This document shows positions 49,522 through 59,035 of a DNA stretch of 64,000 nucleotides, one piece after another. The stretch spans positions 186,001 through 250,000 of the forward strand of contig JBALVY010000004.1 of assembly GCA_036960375.1 (NCBI GenBank), written 5' to 3'. The first letter of the stretch is position 1, and every line of letters starts with the position of its first letter. The position numbers were made by a program, and so were the translations under genes. The notes beneath the pieces were generated by a model. It was not told the origin of the DNA. It ran no database searches and was given only the letters and a program-made list of their open reading frames with translations. The DNA comes from CAWVSB01 sp036960375 (GTDB taxonomy: Bacteria > Pseudomonadota > Gammaproteobacteria > Pseudomonadales > CAWVSB01).

Positions 49522-51393
49522 ATGCAACAACCCGCCTGGGATATCCTCATTACTAACGCCTTGGTCTTTGATGGCAGTGGTGAAGAACCCAAGAAACGTG
49601 ATATCGCCATTCGGCATGGCAAAATCGCTGCCAGCGGCAGTGCTTTACCCTCTAGCGAGGCTGCGCGAGTGATCGATGCGGCAGGGAAGTGGCTGATGCC
49701 CGGTCTGCTGGATATTCATACTCATCTGGATTTAGAGGTGGATCTTGATCCGCGTCTGCCGGAAGTGGTTCGGCACGGTACTACGACTGTGTTAGTGGGT
49801 AACTGTAGCCTGGGTACCGCTTTTGGTCAGCAGGTAGAAGGTGAGCAAAACCCGATTGTTGATTGTTTTACCCGGGTCGAGAATATCCCCAAGTCGGTAT
49901 TACAGAAGTGTGTTGAGGCTGTGACTTGGGATAATACCGCCGACTATCTTGATCATTTTGCTGATATGCCGTTGGGGCCCAATGTGGGGGCTTTTCTACC
50001 GCACTCCATGTTACGCATTGAAGTCATGGGTTTGCAGGCCAGTATTAGCCGCGAGCCAACCGAGGCAGAATTACAAGAGATGGAAAGGCTGTTGGAGCAG
50101 GCGATGGAACAGGGCTATCTTGGTATGAGTACCGATGGATTGCCGTTTCACTTTCTGGCCAATGCCCCTAATACTGAAAAACGTATCCCTACCCAGTTTG
50201 CCAATTTTGGCGAATTGAAACGTTTGACCAAAGTGCTGCGTCGTTTCGACCGTGTTTGGCAAACCACACCAATTCTTGAAAGCCGAGTAATGATGTTTGT
50301 GTATTTTTTGTTGAGCAGCGGCACGCTGTTTGGCAAGACACTCAAAACCTCCGCGCTGTCGGTAATGGAATTTGTCCTGGCGCCAAAAACCATGGCGAGC
50401 TTTCTCGGTTTTGCGTCACTGGTCAACAGTAAACTGCTCAAGGGCAATATTCACTTTCAGGCGCTGGGTACCAACTTTAGGGTTTGGTCCGACGGCATCG
50501 TCAGCCCCTTGTTTGAGGAGCTGGATTCTACGGCGAAGTTGATTGCCAAAGAATATGAGGATGTTGAAGGTCGTTTAGCGATGCTAAACGACCCGGCGTG
50601 GGTAGAAGAGTTTCGAGAAGATTGGCGCCATGGCCGCTATGGTAATAACTTAGCTCATTGGAAGGCCAAAATGGGTGTGCCTGACCACTTGGTTGTGCGG
50701 GATTTACACCGAATGATATTTGATGGCGCGCCGTTGCCACAGTGGGAAGGTGAGAGCATGCAGCAGGTGTTGGATCGCCTGCAGGCTTATCAAGCGGGTA
50801 GTGTCAGCCAAGCCCGTGACGAGGCTGAAGCTGCGTGTTTTGATGCATTTCCCAAGCCCACCGAAGACGAAGTCGATTTCATGCTGCACATGATGCGCAC
50901 CTACGATAAGTCTTTCCGTTTTTGGGTCGATGTAGGCAACGAGGGTAACCGGGTGACGCTAGATCTACTGATGCATAAAAACGCGATACCGGGTTTTAAT
51001 GATTCCGGCGCGCATATTACCAATATGGCCTTTTTTGACGCGAATCTGTCGGCATTGAAATTAGCACAGGAAAAAGGGCTCTCGATGGTGGCGGCATTGG
51101 TTAAGCGTTTGACGCGTGAACCTGCGAAGTTTTTTGGACTGGATGTAGGAACCATAGAGGTTGGCGCGCAGGCCGACATTACTATCGTAGACCCGGATGC
51201 ATTGGCCGGCTGGGACACCAACGAAAGCCGCCAGCTGCTATATCGCGAGTTATTTCAACACAATCAAATGGTCAACCGCTCAGATGGTGTAGTCAGCTAT
51301 GTATTTATCAGCGGCGAGCCCGTTTGGGAGCTGGATGATTTTACCGAAGCGCTCGGCACCAAGACACTAGGCAGAGCACTGCGAGCCGCTTAA
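49522..51393 (+). CDS. Amidohydrolase family 3 / N-acyl-D-amino-acid deacylase-like
   Basis: 623 residues. N-terminal strand block AWDILITNALVFDGSGEEPK, metal motif MPGLLDIHTHLDLEVDLDPR (His in HTH), VVRHGTTTVLVGNCSLGTAF as the conserved strand behind it, and FNDSGAHITNMAFFD with the late Asp; the C-terminus VGTIEVGAQADITIVDPDAL is the small beta domain. These fit D-aminoacylase-like hydrolases; the length above 600 and the long inserted helices set it apart. Cytoplasmic. Its stop codon is formed by palindrome C. Confidence 0.85.
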   Translation: MQQPAWDILITNALVFDGSGEEPKKRDIAIRHGKIAASGSALPSSEAARVIDAAGKWLMPGLLDIHTHLDLEVDLDPRLPEVVRHGTTTVLVGNCSLGTAFGQQVEGEQNPIVDCFTRVENIPKSVLQKCVEAVTWDNTADYLDHFADMPLGPNVGAFLPHSMLRIEVMGLQASISREPTEAELQEMERLLEQAMEQGYLGMSTDGLPFHFLANAPNTEKRIPTQFANFGELKRLTKVLRRFDRVWQTTPILESRVMMFVYFLLSSGTLFGKTLKTSALSVMEFVLAPKTMASFLGFASLVNSKLLKGNIHFQALGTNFRVWSDGIVSPLFEELDSTAKLIAKEYEDVEGRLAMLNDPAWVEEFREDWRHGRYGNNLAHWKAKMGVPDHLVVRDLHRMIFDGAPLPQWEGESMQQVLDRLQAYQAGSVSQARDEAEAACFDAFPKPTEDEVDFMLHMMRTYDKSFRFWVDVGNEGNRVTLDLLMHKNAIPGFNDSGAHITNMAFFDANLSALKLAQEKGLSMVAALVKRLTREPAKFFGLDVGTIEVGAQADITIVDPDALAGWDTNESRQLLYRELFQHNQMVNRSDGVVSYVFISGEPVWELDDFTEALGTKTLGRALRAA

Positions 51394-51452
51394 TACAATG
51401 GGGGACGGAGCACTATATCGCAGCGATATAATGCTCCGTCCCCCATTGTTTA
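51391..51452. repeat. Palindromic element C
   Basis: TAATACAATGGGGG to CCCCCATTGTTTA with a short centre (ATATCGCAGCGATAT). Both flanking convergent genes take their stop codons from it: TAA at 51391-51393 on + and 51450-51452 on -. One mismatch in the stem. Confidence 0.92.
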
Positions 51453-52271
51453 GATCAAGGCCCAGGCCTCCAGTACCTCGGCGCAATCTTCATCTATCTT
51501 CAGTGTTGCCATATCATCTGCACGCGTTTTCCCACGGTTAATGATCAGTATCGGTTTGTTGGTATTATCAGCCATTCTACAAAATCGAAATCCCGAATAC
51601 ACCGTTAAAGACGAGCCGATAACAACTAAAGCGTCTGCGCGTTCTAAAGCTTGCGTGGCTGTCTGTTGCCGTGCCTTGGGTACGTTGCCACCAAAAAATA
51701 CTACGTCAGGCATCAGAATACCCTCGCAATACAAGCAATCTGGCGGCTGAATGGTGGACATCAGCTGGTCGTTTAAATCGGCATCGCCGTCCGGTCTTAA
51801 TTGCGCCTTGAATCCGAGTAGTGATGGGTTGCTCTGCAGTAGTCGGGTTTGTAGTTGATCTCTGTTTTCCACTTGTTGACAACTGAGGCATACAACCTGG
51901 TCGAGCCGGCCATGCAGATCAACTACTTGCTGATGACCCGCCCGCTGATGCAGACGATCGACATTTTGAGTTACCAATAGATCGATAGCGCCGGCTTGTT
52001 CCAGCTGTGCCAATGCGTGGTGGGCGCGGTTGGGTTGCGCAGTGCTAATAGCAGGCCAGCCAACGGCGCTACGTGACCAATAACGCTGACGCTGTTTGGC
52101 ATCTTTGATGAATTCATCATGCTGGATGGGTTTGCGACTTTGCCAATTTCCGCTGTCATCGCGATAGGTAGGAATGCCTGAACCTGCACTAATACCCGCA
52201 CCGGTGATGGCCATCATGCGAGGGTATTTATGCACAAAATCTGTGAGAGCCTGTTGCCAGTCGTGGTTCAT
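51450..52271 (-). CDS. NAD-dependent protein deacetylase, sirtuin family
   Basis: 273 residues. NAD-binding MMAITGAGISAGSGIPTYRD (about 19-38), TQNVDRLHQRAGHQQVVDLH with the catalytic His in DLHGR, the zinc-binding Cys pairs CLSC and CLYC, PDVVFFGGNVPKA and IGSSLTVYSGFRF. A class II-type bacterial sirtuin that removes acyl groups from lysines using NAD. Full length. Convergent with 49522-51393 and closed by palindrome C. Confidence 0.94.
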   Translation of the reverse strand: MNHDWQQALTDFVHKYPRMMAITGAGISAGSGIPTYRDDSGNWQSRKPIQHDEFIKDAKQRQRYWSRSAVGWPAISTAQPNRAHHALAQLEQAGAIDLLVTQNVDRLHQRAGHQQVVDLHGRLDQVVCLSCQQVENRDQLQTRLLQSNPSLLGFKAQLRPDGDADLNDQLMSTIQPPDCLYCEGILMPDVVFFGGNVPKARQQTATQALERADALVVIGSSLTVYSGFRFCRMADNTNKPILIINRGKTRADDMATLKIDEDCAEVLEAWALI

Positions 52272-52290
52272 ACTTGAGAGTTTACCTGAT

Positions 52291-52363
52291 TTAATACAAT
52301 GGGGGACGGAGCACTATATCGCCGCGCTTGCGCGGCGATATAGTGCTCCGTCCCCCATGTTTA
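52291..52363. repeat. Palindromic element D
   Basis: TTAATACAATGGGGGACGG to CCGTCCCCCATGTTTA, centre GCCGCGCTTGCGCGGC. The right end gives the stop codon of the LLM gene at 52361-52363. Confidence 0.92.
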
Positions 52364-53416
52364 TAACTTTCTATAGGCGTCGAGTACCGGGGCGAACTCG
52401 GTCGGTGTTGAGCCGTGAATGACTATGCCATCGGCGCCGTTAGCGAGTTGGTTTTTCCAGCCTTTGGCGCAGTCTTCTGCAGTGCCTGTTGCTGCAGGTA
52501 GCCATTCTTTGGGAATGAGCTTGCTGATTTCTTCGAGTTGCTCCAGCGTGGCTACGCTATCGATGCCTCCAGGGATCGACTGCACGATGGGGCTTGCCCG
52601 GAAATCTTCCAGCACTTTTGGATCCCATTCATTTAAGGCGATGAGCATTTCTGCGTAACCGGGCGCTTGCATGTAGGTGGCCATACGTGCAACGAATTTG
52701 CGCAGGTAGTCTTCCTCTGTGGGTTCTACTGCGGTGGCAATGACAGACCACAGTTTCACTGCATTGGGATCACGACCGGCTTTGTCGGCTCCTTCCTGTA
52801 CCAGCGTTTTGGCGCGGCGCAGGCCGTGGTCGGTGATAAAAGTATGTAGATGTACGCCATCAAAATGCTGGCCGGCAAAAGCCAGGCTCTTTGGTCCAAA
52901 GCCGACGAAGTGCAGTGGAATATCTGCATTCAACCAGTCGCCCATGCTGAGGTAGGGCAGTTTGCCCATGGGGCCTTCGTACATGACCTTTTCACCGTGC
53001 CAGAGTTGGCGCAAAATACCGATGGCGTCGACCAGTTGTGCATTGGTGACAGTCGTCAGTCCCATCAATTGATCGCGGATACTCACCCCACGGGCCAGCC
53101 CCAGTTCAAAACGTCCACCTGATAGATAGTGTAGGGAGCTCGCCATGGTCGCCAGCACCATAGGGTGCCGTGTATGTACATTAGTGGCTGCTGTTGCCAC
53201 ACGCAGCGTTTTAGTGGTGCTCAGTGCTGCCGAGCAGATAACTCCGGCATCCTTCACATCAAAACGCTCAGACAGCCACACTTTGCCCAGTCCTAGCGCT
53301 TCAGCCTGCTGGGCCTCGGCGATAGCATCGGCGGGAGTAGTAGTGTGACCAGGCAGCAAGTAGCAGCTAAGTTCCGGGTGTTGAGGTGTTTGCATATTCG
53401 AGCTCTGTTTCGTCAA
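52361..53416 (-). CDS. LLM-class flavin (F420-like) oxidoreductase
   Basis: 351 residues of the luciferase-like fold: HTTTPADAIAEAQQAEALGL, KVWLSERFDVKDAGVICSAA, NVHTRHPMVLATMASSLHYL and RFELGLARGVSIRDQLMGLT. The wording matches the TIGR03857-type group of F420- or FMN-dependent oxidoreductases; the physiological substrate is unknown. Cytoplasmic. Flanked by palindromes D and E. Confidence 0.86.
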   Translation of the reverse strand: MTKQSSNMQTPQHPELSCYLLPGHTTTPADAIAEAQQAEALGLGKVWLSERFDVKDAGVICSAALSTTKTLRVATAATNVHTRHPMVLATMASSLHYLSGGRFELGLARGVSIRDQLMGLTTVTNAQLVDAIGILRQLWHGEKVMYEGPMGKLPYLSMGDWLNADIPLHFVGFGPKSLAFAGQHFDGVHLHTFITDHGLRRAKTLVQEGADKAGRDPNAVKLWSVIATAVEPTEEDYLRKFVARMATYMQAPGYAEMLIALNEWDPKVLEDFRASPIVQSIPGGIDSVATLEQLEEISKLIPKEWLPAATGTAEDCAKGWKNQLANGADGIVIHGSTPTEFAPVLDAYRKL

Positions 53417-53479
53417 AGGTGCTCTATTGTACGGATTTTATTTGAAGCAGGATCAGTTATGACTAAATTGACATCAGTT

Positions 53480-53550
53480 TATACAATGGGGGACGGAGCA
53501 CTATATGCCAGCGCAAGCGCTGGCATATAGTGCTCCGTCCCCCATGTTTA
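53480..53550. repeat. Palindromic element E
   Basis: TATACAATGGGGGACGG to CCGTCCCCCATGTTTA with arms GCCAGCGC and GCGCTGGC in place of the GCCGCGC arms of A, B and D; the base pairs change but the hairpin is kept. Right end forms the fumC stop codon. Confidence 0.92.
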
Positions 53551-54915
53551 TATCAAATTCTTGGGGTTCAGTAGTATTTTCAGGCGGGCTTCATCGATAT
53601 CGGTCATTTCGGTGGCCACGTCCAGAATTGGGCGTCCCTCTCTATACGCGCGCTTGGCTATTTCGGCTGCTTTACTGTAGCCGATCTCGCTATTGAGTGC
53701 GGTGATCAAAATAGGGTTTCGGGCCAGGTTGGCTTCTACTACGTCGGTATTTACTACAAAATCCGCGATAGCATTTTGCGCCAGTGCCTGACAACTGTTG
53801 GCTAAAAGGTCGATACTTTGCAGCAAATTGTGCGCAATCACCGGCAGCATGACATTGAGTTGAAAATTACCCGACTGGCCTGCAACAGTAATGGTGGTGT
53901 CATTGCCGATCACTTGCGCCGCGGCCATGGCCACGGCCTCTGGTATCACCGGGTTTACCTTGCCTGGCATAATGCTGCTGCCGGGCTGTAAAGCTTTAAG
54001 ACTGATTTCGCCCAAGCCGGCTAGCGGGCCGCTGTTCATCCAACGCAAATCGTTGCAGATTTTCATCAACGCTACGGCCAGTGTTTTCAGCTGGCCAGAT
54101 AATTCCACTGCCGTATCCTGGCTACTGATTGCTGCAAATAAATTATCGGCCGGCACAAACGTCACATCGGTTAATTCAGAAAGTTTGCGGGAAAAAATGG
54201 TGGCGAAGGTTTTTGCGGCGTTAATACCGGTACCGACGGCGGTGCCTCCTTGCGCCAACTGGCGCAGCCGTTGTTGGGTATCAACAATACGCTGTTGCGC
54301 TAAGGCGAGTTGAGCGCGCCAGGCAGAAAGTTCCTGAGAAAAGCTGAGCGGCATGGCATCCATTAAATGGGTACGGCCGGTTTTGATTTGCGCGTTTAAT
54401 TCGGTTTCGCGAGTCGCAATTGCGCTTTGCAGTTGCTGCAGTGCGGGTAGTAATTGTTGATCAACGGCCAAACTGGCACTGAGGTGAATGGCCGTAGGAA
54501 TAACATCATTGCTACTCTGGCTGCAGTTAACGTGATCGTTGGCATGTACCGGGCGTTTGAGCTGTTGCGTGGCAAGTGTTGCGATGACTTCATTGATGTT
54601 CATATTACTGCTGGTGCCAGAGCCTGTCTGAAATACATCGACTGGGAACTGGTCTGAATATTCGCCATCAGCAATACACAAAGCAGCTTGCACAATGGCG
54701 TCCGCTAGCTCGGTATCGAGTTCACCGAGTTCGGCATTGGCTTTGGCTGCTGCGGCTTTAATTAAACCGAGGCTGCGAATAAAACGCCGTGGCATGGCAA
54801 TACCACTGATAGCAAAGTTATCGACGGCGCGCTGGGTCTGTGCACCGTACAAGGCTTTCTCTGGTACTTTCACTTCGCCCAGACTGTCTTTTTCTATCCG
54901 ATATTTTTCGCTCAT
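53548..54915 (-). CDS. fumC: Fumarate hydratase class II
   Basis: 455 residues. MSEKYRIEKDSLGEVKVPEK and YGAQTQRAVDNFAISG at the start, SSNMNINEVIATLA, NDHVNCSQSSNDVIPTAIHL and the signature GSSIMPGKVNPVIPEAVAMA with the catalytic Ser region. It converts fumarate and malate in the TCA cycle. Slightly shorter than E. coli FumC (467). Same strand as acnA next door; the two are separated by palindrome F, so a shared transcript is possible but not shown. Confidence 0.96.
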   Translation of the reverse strand: MSEKYRIEKDSLGEVKVPEKALYGAQTQRAVDNFAISGIAMPRRFIRSLGLIKAAAAKANAELGELDTELADAIVQAALCIADGEYSDQFPVDVFQTGSGTSSNMNINEVIATLATQQLKRPVHANDHVNCSQSSNDVIPTAIHLSASLAVDQQLLPALQQLQSAIATRETELNAQIKTGRTHLMDAMPLSFSQELSAWRAQLALAQQRIVDTQQRLRQLAQGGTAVGTGINAAKTFATIFSRKLSELTDVTFVPADNLFAAISSQDTAVELSGQLKTLAVALMKICNDLRWMNSGPLAGLGEISLKALQPGSSIMPGKVNPVIPEAVAMAAAQVIGNDTTITVAGQSGNFQLNVMLPVIAHNLLQSIDLLANSCQALAQNAIADFVVNTDVVEANLARNPILITALNSEIGYSKAAEIAKRAYREGRPILDVATEMTDIDEARLKILLNPKNLI

Positions 54916-54945
54916 GGCACATGGTACTCCGGAGTTGCCGGTTTT

Positions 54946-55070
54946 TATACAATGGGGGACGGAGCACTAACGAAACATGGGGACGGAGCATTAATTACAC
55001 GGAAACATGTGTAATTAATGCTCCGTCCCCGTTTTCGTTGAACAGTGCTCTGAAGCTCCCCCATTGTTTA
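54946..55070. repeat. Palindromic element F (nested, with an IS scar)
   Basis: Outer arms TATACAATGGGGGACGG and CCCCCATTGTTTA enclose an inner perfect hairpin (54979-55030) GGGGACGGAGCATTAATTAC and its complement. The outer right arm reads GTGCTCTGAAGCTCCCCCAT instead of GTGCTCCGTCCCCCATTG: TGAAGCTCCCCC is the left end of the IS at 48113. The right end forms the acnA stop codon. Confidence 0.85.
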
Positions 55071-57740
55071 GTTCACGCTAAGCCGATTCAGTACGTAATT
55101 CAGTACACCGCCGGCGAGGTAATATTCTACTTCTACCGCGGTGTCGAGTCGCGACTGTAAACCTATTTGACGCTGCTCGCCCGAGGGGTAATGAATTACC
55201 GCGGTGAATTCTTGCTTGGCGCTCAGTGGGTCATCCAGACCGAGGATGTCAAAGGTTTCATCACCGGTAAGAGACAGTGTTTTTCTGTTTTCGCCAGGCA
55301 GAAATTGTAAAGGTAATACACCCATACCCACTAAATTTGAGCGGTGTATGCGTTCAAAACTTTCGACAATAACGGCCTTTACACCGAGTAATAGTGTGCC
55401 CTTGGCGGCCCAGTCACGGCTAGAGCCGGTGCCGTATTCTTTACCGGCCACAACCACTGTGTTGATGTTCTTCGATTGATAGTCCATGGCTGCATCATAA
55501 ATAAACATAGGCTCAGATGCGCCGCTAAGTCGCGTATATCCGCCTTCCAATTCAGGCGTCATTTCATTGCGGATACGAATATTACCAAAGGTGCCCCGCA
55601 TCATGACTTGATGATTTCCCCGTCGAGAACCGTAGGAATTAAAGTCCGCCTCGGCTATGCCATTATCGCGTAGATAAAGTGCCGCGGGGCTGTCTAATGG
55701 GATAGCACCTGCAGGTGAAACATGGTCGGTGGTGATCGAGTCACCCAGCATTACCAGCATCGGTGCTTTGATGATATTGCCGCTATTGCCTTGGTATTGA
55801 TCTTCAAAGAAGGGCGGTAATTGAATATAGGTTGAGTCTGCGGCAAACGCATAGTTTGGGTTATTACCGCTGTTGATGGCGCGCCATTGATCGTCGCCTT
55901 CAAACACGGCGCTATATTCTTTTTTGAACATCTCGCTATTGATGATTTGCATCAATTCGGCAATTTCTGCATCGCTGGGCCATATGTCGCGTAAATAGAC
56001 AGGCTGGCCATCGTTGTCATTACCTAAAGAATCGGTGCTTAGGTCTATCAGTGTTGTGCCCACCAGGGCATATGCAACAATTAGTGGTGGTGAGGCGAGC
56101 CAGTTGGCTTGAACCAATGGATGGATACGACCTTCAAAGTTGCGGTTGCCCGATAGCACCGAGCAGACGATCAGATCATTCTCGCTTATGGTGTCTTCTA
56201 CTTCAGGCAGTAGCGGCCCTGAATTACCGATACAGGTGGTACAGCCATAACCAACAAGATTAAAACCGAGGCTGTCGAGTGCATCGTTTAAACCTGCTTT
56301 TTCTAGATAGTCAGTGACAACTTTTGAGCCCGGTGCCAACGACGATTTTACCCAGGGTTTGCGTTGCAGACCTTTGGCTAGCGCTTTTTTGGCCACCAGG
56401 CCGGCGGCTATCATCACAGCTGGGTTGGAGGTATTGGTGCAAGAGGTTATGGCCGCGATAGCGATATCGCCGTGGTGCATGTCTTGCTGGCTGCCGGCCA
56501 AGGCAAAACCGATATTGCTTTGCGGAAGTTTGCCGCCCAACTCAATAAAGTCGGTCATTGCGGCCTGTAGTTCTGTTACTGGGACGCGGTCTTGTGGGCG
56601 TTTTGGTCCAGCCAGATTAGGCACTACCGTCGACATATCGAGCTGTAGGGCGGCGGCGAAATCAGGCACCGGGTAGTTTTCATCGCGCCACATACCCTGG
56701 GCTTTACAATAGGCCTCTACCAGAGCAAGACTGTCTTCTTCGCGACCACTTAAACGCAGATAGTGAATGGTTTGCGCGTCGATAGGAAAGAAGCCGCAGG
56801 TGGCGCCATATTCTGGCGCCATATTGGCGATGGTGGCACGGTCCGAAAGGGGCAGGTGGTCTAAACCGGAGCCGAAAAATTCGACAAATTTACCGACTAC
56901 GCCATGCGCACGCAGTAATTCCACAACTCTGAGCACCAGATCGGTTGCGGTAATGCCTTCCTGCAATTGGCCGGTTAATTCAAACCCCACCACATCGGGG
57001 ATTAGCATAGAAATTGGTTGTCCCAGCATCGCTGCTTCCGCCTCAATACCGCCAACGCCCCAGCCCAGTACACCCAAGCCGTTGATCATTGTGGTATGGC
57101 TGTCGGTACCGACTAGCGTATCCGGGTAGGCCACAAGCTTACCGTCCAGTTTTTCAGTCCACACGGCTTTGGCCAGGTATTCGAGGTTTACCTGGTGACA
57201 AATACCGGTGCCCGGGGGGACCACATTAAAATTGTCAAAAGCATTTTGGCCCCACTTCAAAAATTGATAACGCTCTTGATTACGTTCCATCTCAATATGA
57301 ACATTTTCTTCAAATGCCGATTCGGTGGCGAATTTGTCGATGCTTACCGAGTGATCGATGACTAGATCGACTCTCGACAATGGATTGATTTTTTGTGGAT
57401 CAAAACCGCGTTGGACCAATGCATGACGCATAGCCGCTAGGTCAACCACTGCCGGAACGCCGGTAAAATCTTGCATCAATACCCGAGCCGGGTGATAGGC
57501 GATTTCTTGCTCAGAGCCACGACCGGCGCTTGCTGCCAGGGCGTTTATATCTTCGCGCGTGCAAACATTACCGTCTTCATGACGGAGCAGGTTTTCTAAC
57601 AAAACTTTAGTTGAAACGGGCAGACGACGAACCGCAGGGTTATCGGCCAGTTCACCTGAATTGAGCGCGTAATAATGAAATTGCGTGCCGTTTATTTGCA
57701 GCGTGCTTAAACTATCGAAAGAGTTCTTTGACGTAGACAA
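55068..57740 (-). CDS. acnA: Aconitate hydratase A
   Basis: 890 residues, within one residue of E. coli AcnA. Cluster-binding cysteines lie in AITSCTNTSNPAVMIAAGL and GYGCTTCIGNSGPL; QDFTGVPAVVDLAAMRHALV, HGVVGKFVEFFGSG and the C-terminal swivel domain (GDSITTDHVSPAGAI, YGSRRGNHQVMMRGTFGNIR, KEYGTGSSRDWAAKGTLLLG) are all present. Isomerises citrate to isocitrate in the TCA cycle and can bind RNA when its iron-sulfur cluster is lost. Located next to fumC on the same strand. Confidence 0.97.
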   Translation of the reverse strand: MSTSKNSFDSLSTLQINGTQFHYYALNSGELADNPAVRRLPVSTKVLLENLLRHEDGNVCTREDINALAASAGRGSEQEIAYHPARVLMQDFTGVPAVVDLAAMRHALVQRGFDPQKINPLSRVDLVIDHSVSIDKFATESAFEENVHIEMERNQERYQFLKWGQNAFDNFNVVPPGTGICHQVNLEYLAKAVWTEKLDGKLVAYPDTLVGTDSHTTMINGLGVLGWGVGGIEAEAAMLGQPISMLIPDVVGFELTGQLQEGITATDLVLRVVELLRAHGVVGKFVEFFGSGLDHLPLSDRATIANMAPEYGATCGFFPIDAQTIHYLRLSGREEDSLALVEAYCKAQGMWRDENYPVPDFAAALQLDMSTVVPNLAGPKRPQDRVPVTELQAAMTDFIELGGKLPQSNIGFALAGSQQDMHHGDIAIAAITSCTNTSNPAVMIAAGLVAKKALAKGLQRKPWVKSSLAPGSKVVTDYLEKAGLNDALDSLGFNLVGYGCTTCIGNSGPLLPEVEDTISENDLIVCSVLSGNRNFEGRIHPLVQANWLASPPLIVAYALVGTTLIDLSTDSLGNDNDGQPVYLRDIWPSDAEIAELMQIINSEMFKKEYSAVFEGDDQWRAINSGNNPNYAFAADSTYIQLPPFFEDQYQGNSGNIIKAPMLVMLGDSITTDHVSPAGAIPLDSPAALYLRDNGIAEADFNSYGSRRGNHQVMMRGTFGNIRIRNEMTPELEGGYTRLSGASEPMFIYDAAMDYQSKNINTVVVAGKEYGTGSSRDWAAKGTLLLGVKAVIVESFERIHRSNLVGMGVLPLQFLPGENRKTLSLTGDETFDILGLDDPLSAKQEFTAVIHYPSGEQRQIGLQSRLDTAVEVEYYLAGGVLNYVLNRLSVN

Positions 57741-57770
57741 AATACATACCTCGTTGTGAATTCTATGCTT

Positions 57771-57843
57771 TATACAATGGGGGACGGAGCACTATATGCC
57801 AGCGTTTTCGCTGGCATATAGTGCTCCGTCCCCCATTGTTTAG
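57771..57843. repeat. Palindromic element G
   Basis: TATACAATGGGG to CCCCATTGTTTA, centre GCCAGCGTTTTCGCTGGC. Right end forms the stop codon of the dioxygenase gene (57840-57842); left end lies 31 bases before the acnA start. Confidence 0.92.
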
Positions 57844-58730
57844 ATCACTCGGCCAAAACTGTGCTCGCCTTTGATGGTGGTGCGATGCACGAGGCGTTTT
57901 AGCTCCGGCGGGTGGCCTTGGGCGCGGTGCATGGTGCGCCAATTGTCCCACAAAACCATATCGTTGGGTTGCCAGTGATGGTCGTAGCTGAATTGCGCTT
58001 GGGTGGTATGAGCCACCAATTGATGAAGTAGGGCGTCGCCTTCTTCTCGGTCCATACCTATTACTTCACGCAGGTGCAGGGTGCTTACATTGAGTGATTT
58101 TTTACCGCTCACCTGATGAGTCCATACTAGCGGGTGTGCTATAGGCGGGAAGTCGGGATAGAAGGCGGTTTCGGTGTCTTTGTCTGTTTCGTCTCGTTTA
58201 ACGTCGGGCCGGCCAAAACGAATTTCCTGAGGGTCGATAATAAATTCGAAGCGCGCTTCCAGCCCATCAATACGTTGTTTGATCTCGTCTGACAGTCCTT
58301 CATAGGCTGCGGCAGTATCGATCCAACCGGTGTCTCCACCTTGTTCGGGCATGTTGACCATTCTTAACAAGGCACCTCGGTTGGGCGTAGTGGTATAGAC
58401 CAGGTCGGAGTGCCAGGGGATGCGGCTAACGGTTGGCTTGCCGTCATAGAGATATACCGGCGAAGTACTACGGTCCTTGTTGGCAAGCCAGATTAATTCC
58501 GGATAGCCTTCAAGGCGGATGTTTTCGATAGGGTGAACTTCTAACTCACCAAATACACGACTAAGCGCAAGTTGTTTTTCCGGGCTGTCGCCAATCTCGC
58601 GGAATAACAATATGCCTTTGTCGAGCCAGGCTTCTTGAAGCGCTTGTTGGTCAGCTTCTGCAATGGGGTTTTCAAGGTCTAGCTCAATAACTTCGGCGCC
58701 GATGCCGTTGGCCAGTGGAATAATCTGCAT
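57840..58730 (-). CDS. TauD/TfdA family dioxygenase
   Basis: 296 residues of the Fe(II)/2-oxoglutarate-dependent TauD fold. Iron ligands are His and Asp in IPWHSDLVYTTTPNRGAL and the distal His in WDNWRTMHRAQGHPPELKRL, with the 2-oxoglutarate Arg in the same segment or a little later (RLVHRTTIKGE). Relatives act on taurine, alkyl sulfates or aryloxyacids; the substrate here is unknown. No sulfonate transport genes are adjacent. Confidence 0.9.
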   Translation of the reverse strand: MQIIPLANGIGAEVIELDLENPIAEADQQALQEAWLDKGILLFREIGDSPEKQLALSRVFGELEVHPIENIRLEGYPELIWLANKDRSTSPVYLYDGKPTVSRIPWHSDLVYTTTPNRGALLRMVNMPEQGGDTGWIDTAAAYEGLSDEIKQRIDGLEARFEFIIDPQEIRFGRPDVKRDETDKDTETAFYPDFPPIAHPLVWTHQVSGKKSLNVSTLHLREVIGMDREEGDALLHQLVAHTTQAQFSYDHHWQPNDMVLWDNWRTMHRAQGHPPELKRLVHRTTIKGEHSFGRVI

Positions 58731-58970
58731 ATTAAGCTGCCTTTGCTACTGTTTAGTTCAAAAGGAAGAAAGCACCGCAGGGCTATAGTAACCAAATAAT
58801 GAGCCTTAGTTCGAATTAATATTAGGCCAGAAAAGCCCTGTGGATAAATAGGTTTATTCGATGAGTCGAATGGTATTTATAATTCGCTGTAAATATGAGC
58901 CGAATATCGGATTTATTCGGCTCATGGGAAATTAAATGTAATTTTTTCAATTAGATAGGGTAATTATGCC
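58731..58970. other. Intergenic region with a hairpin
   Basis: 240 bases without a gene. A perfect 12-base stem ATGAGCCGAATA / TATTCGGCTCAT (58895-58925, loop of seven) and a smaller ATTCGATGAGTCGAAT at 58857-58871 are visible. The large stem could end transcription of a SOUL-side transcript or protect the mRNA; no T run. Confidence 0.5.
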
Positions 58971-59034
58971 TATGGGGGACGGAGCACTATATACCAGCGC
59001 AAGCGCTGGCATATAGTGCTCCGTCCCTCATTGT
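58971..59034. repeat. Palindromic element H
   Basis: TATGGGGGACGGAGCACTAT to the complement with the centre CCAGCGCAAGCGCTGG; two mismatches. An extra right half TGCTCCGTCCCCCATTG lies at 59091-59107, inside the adjoining gene. Confidence 0.88.
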
Positions 59035-59035
59035 T

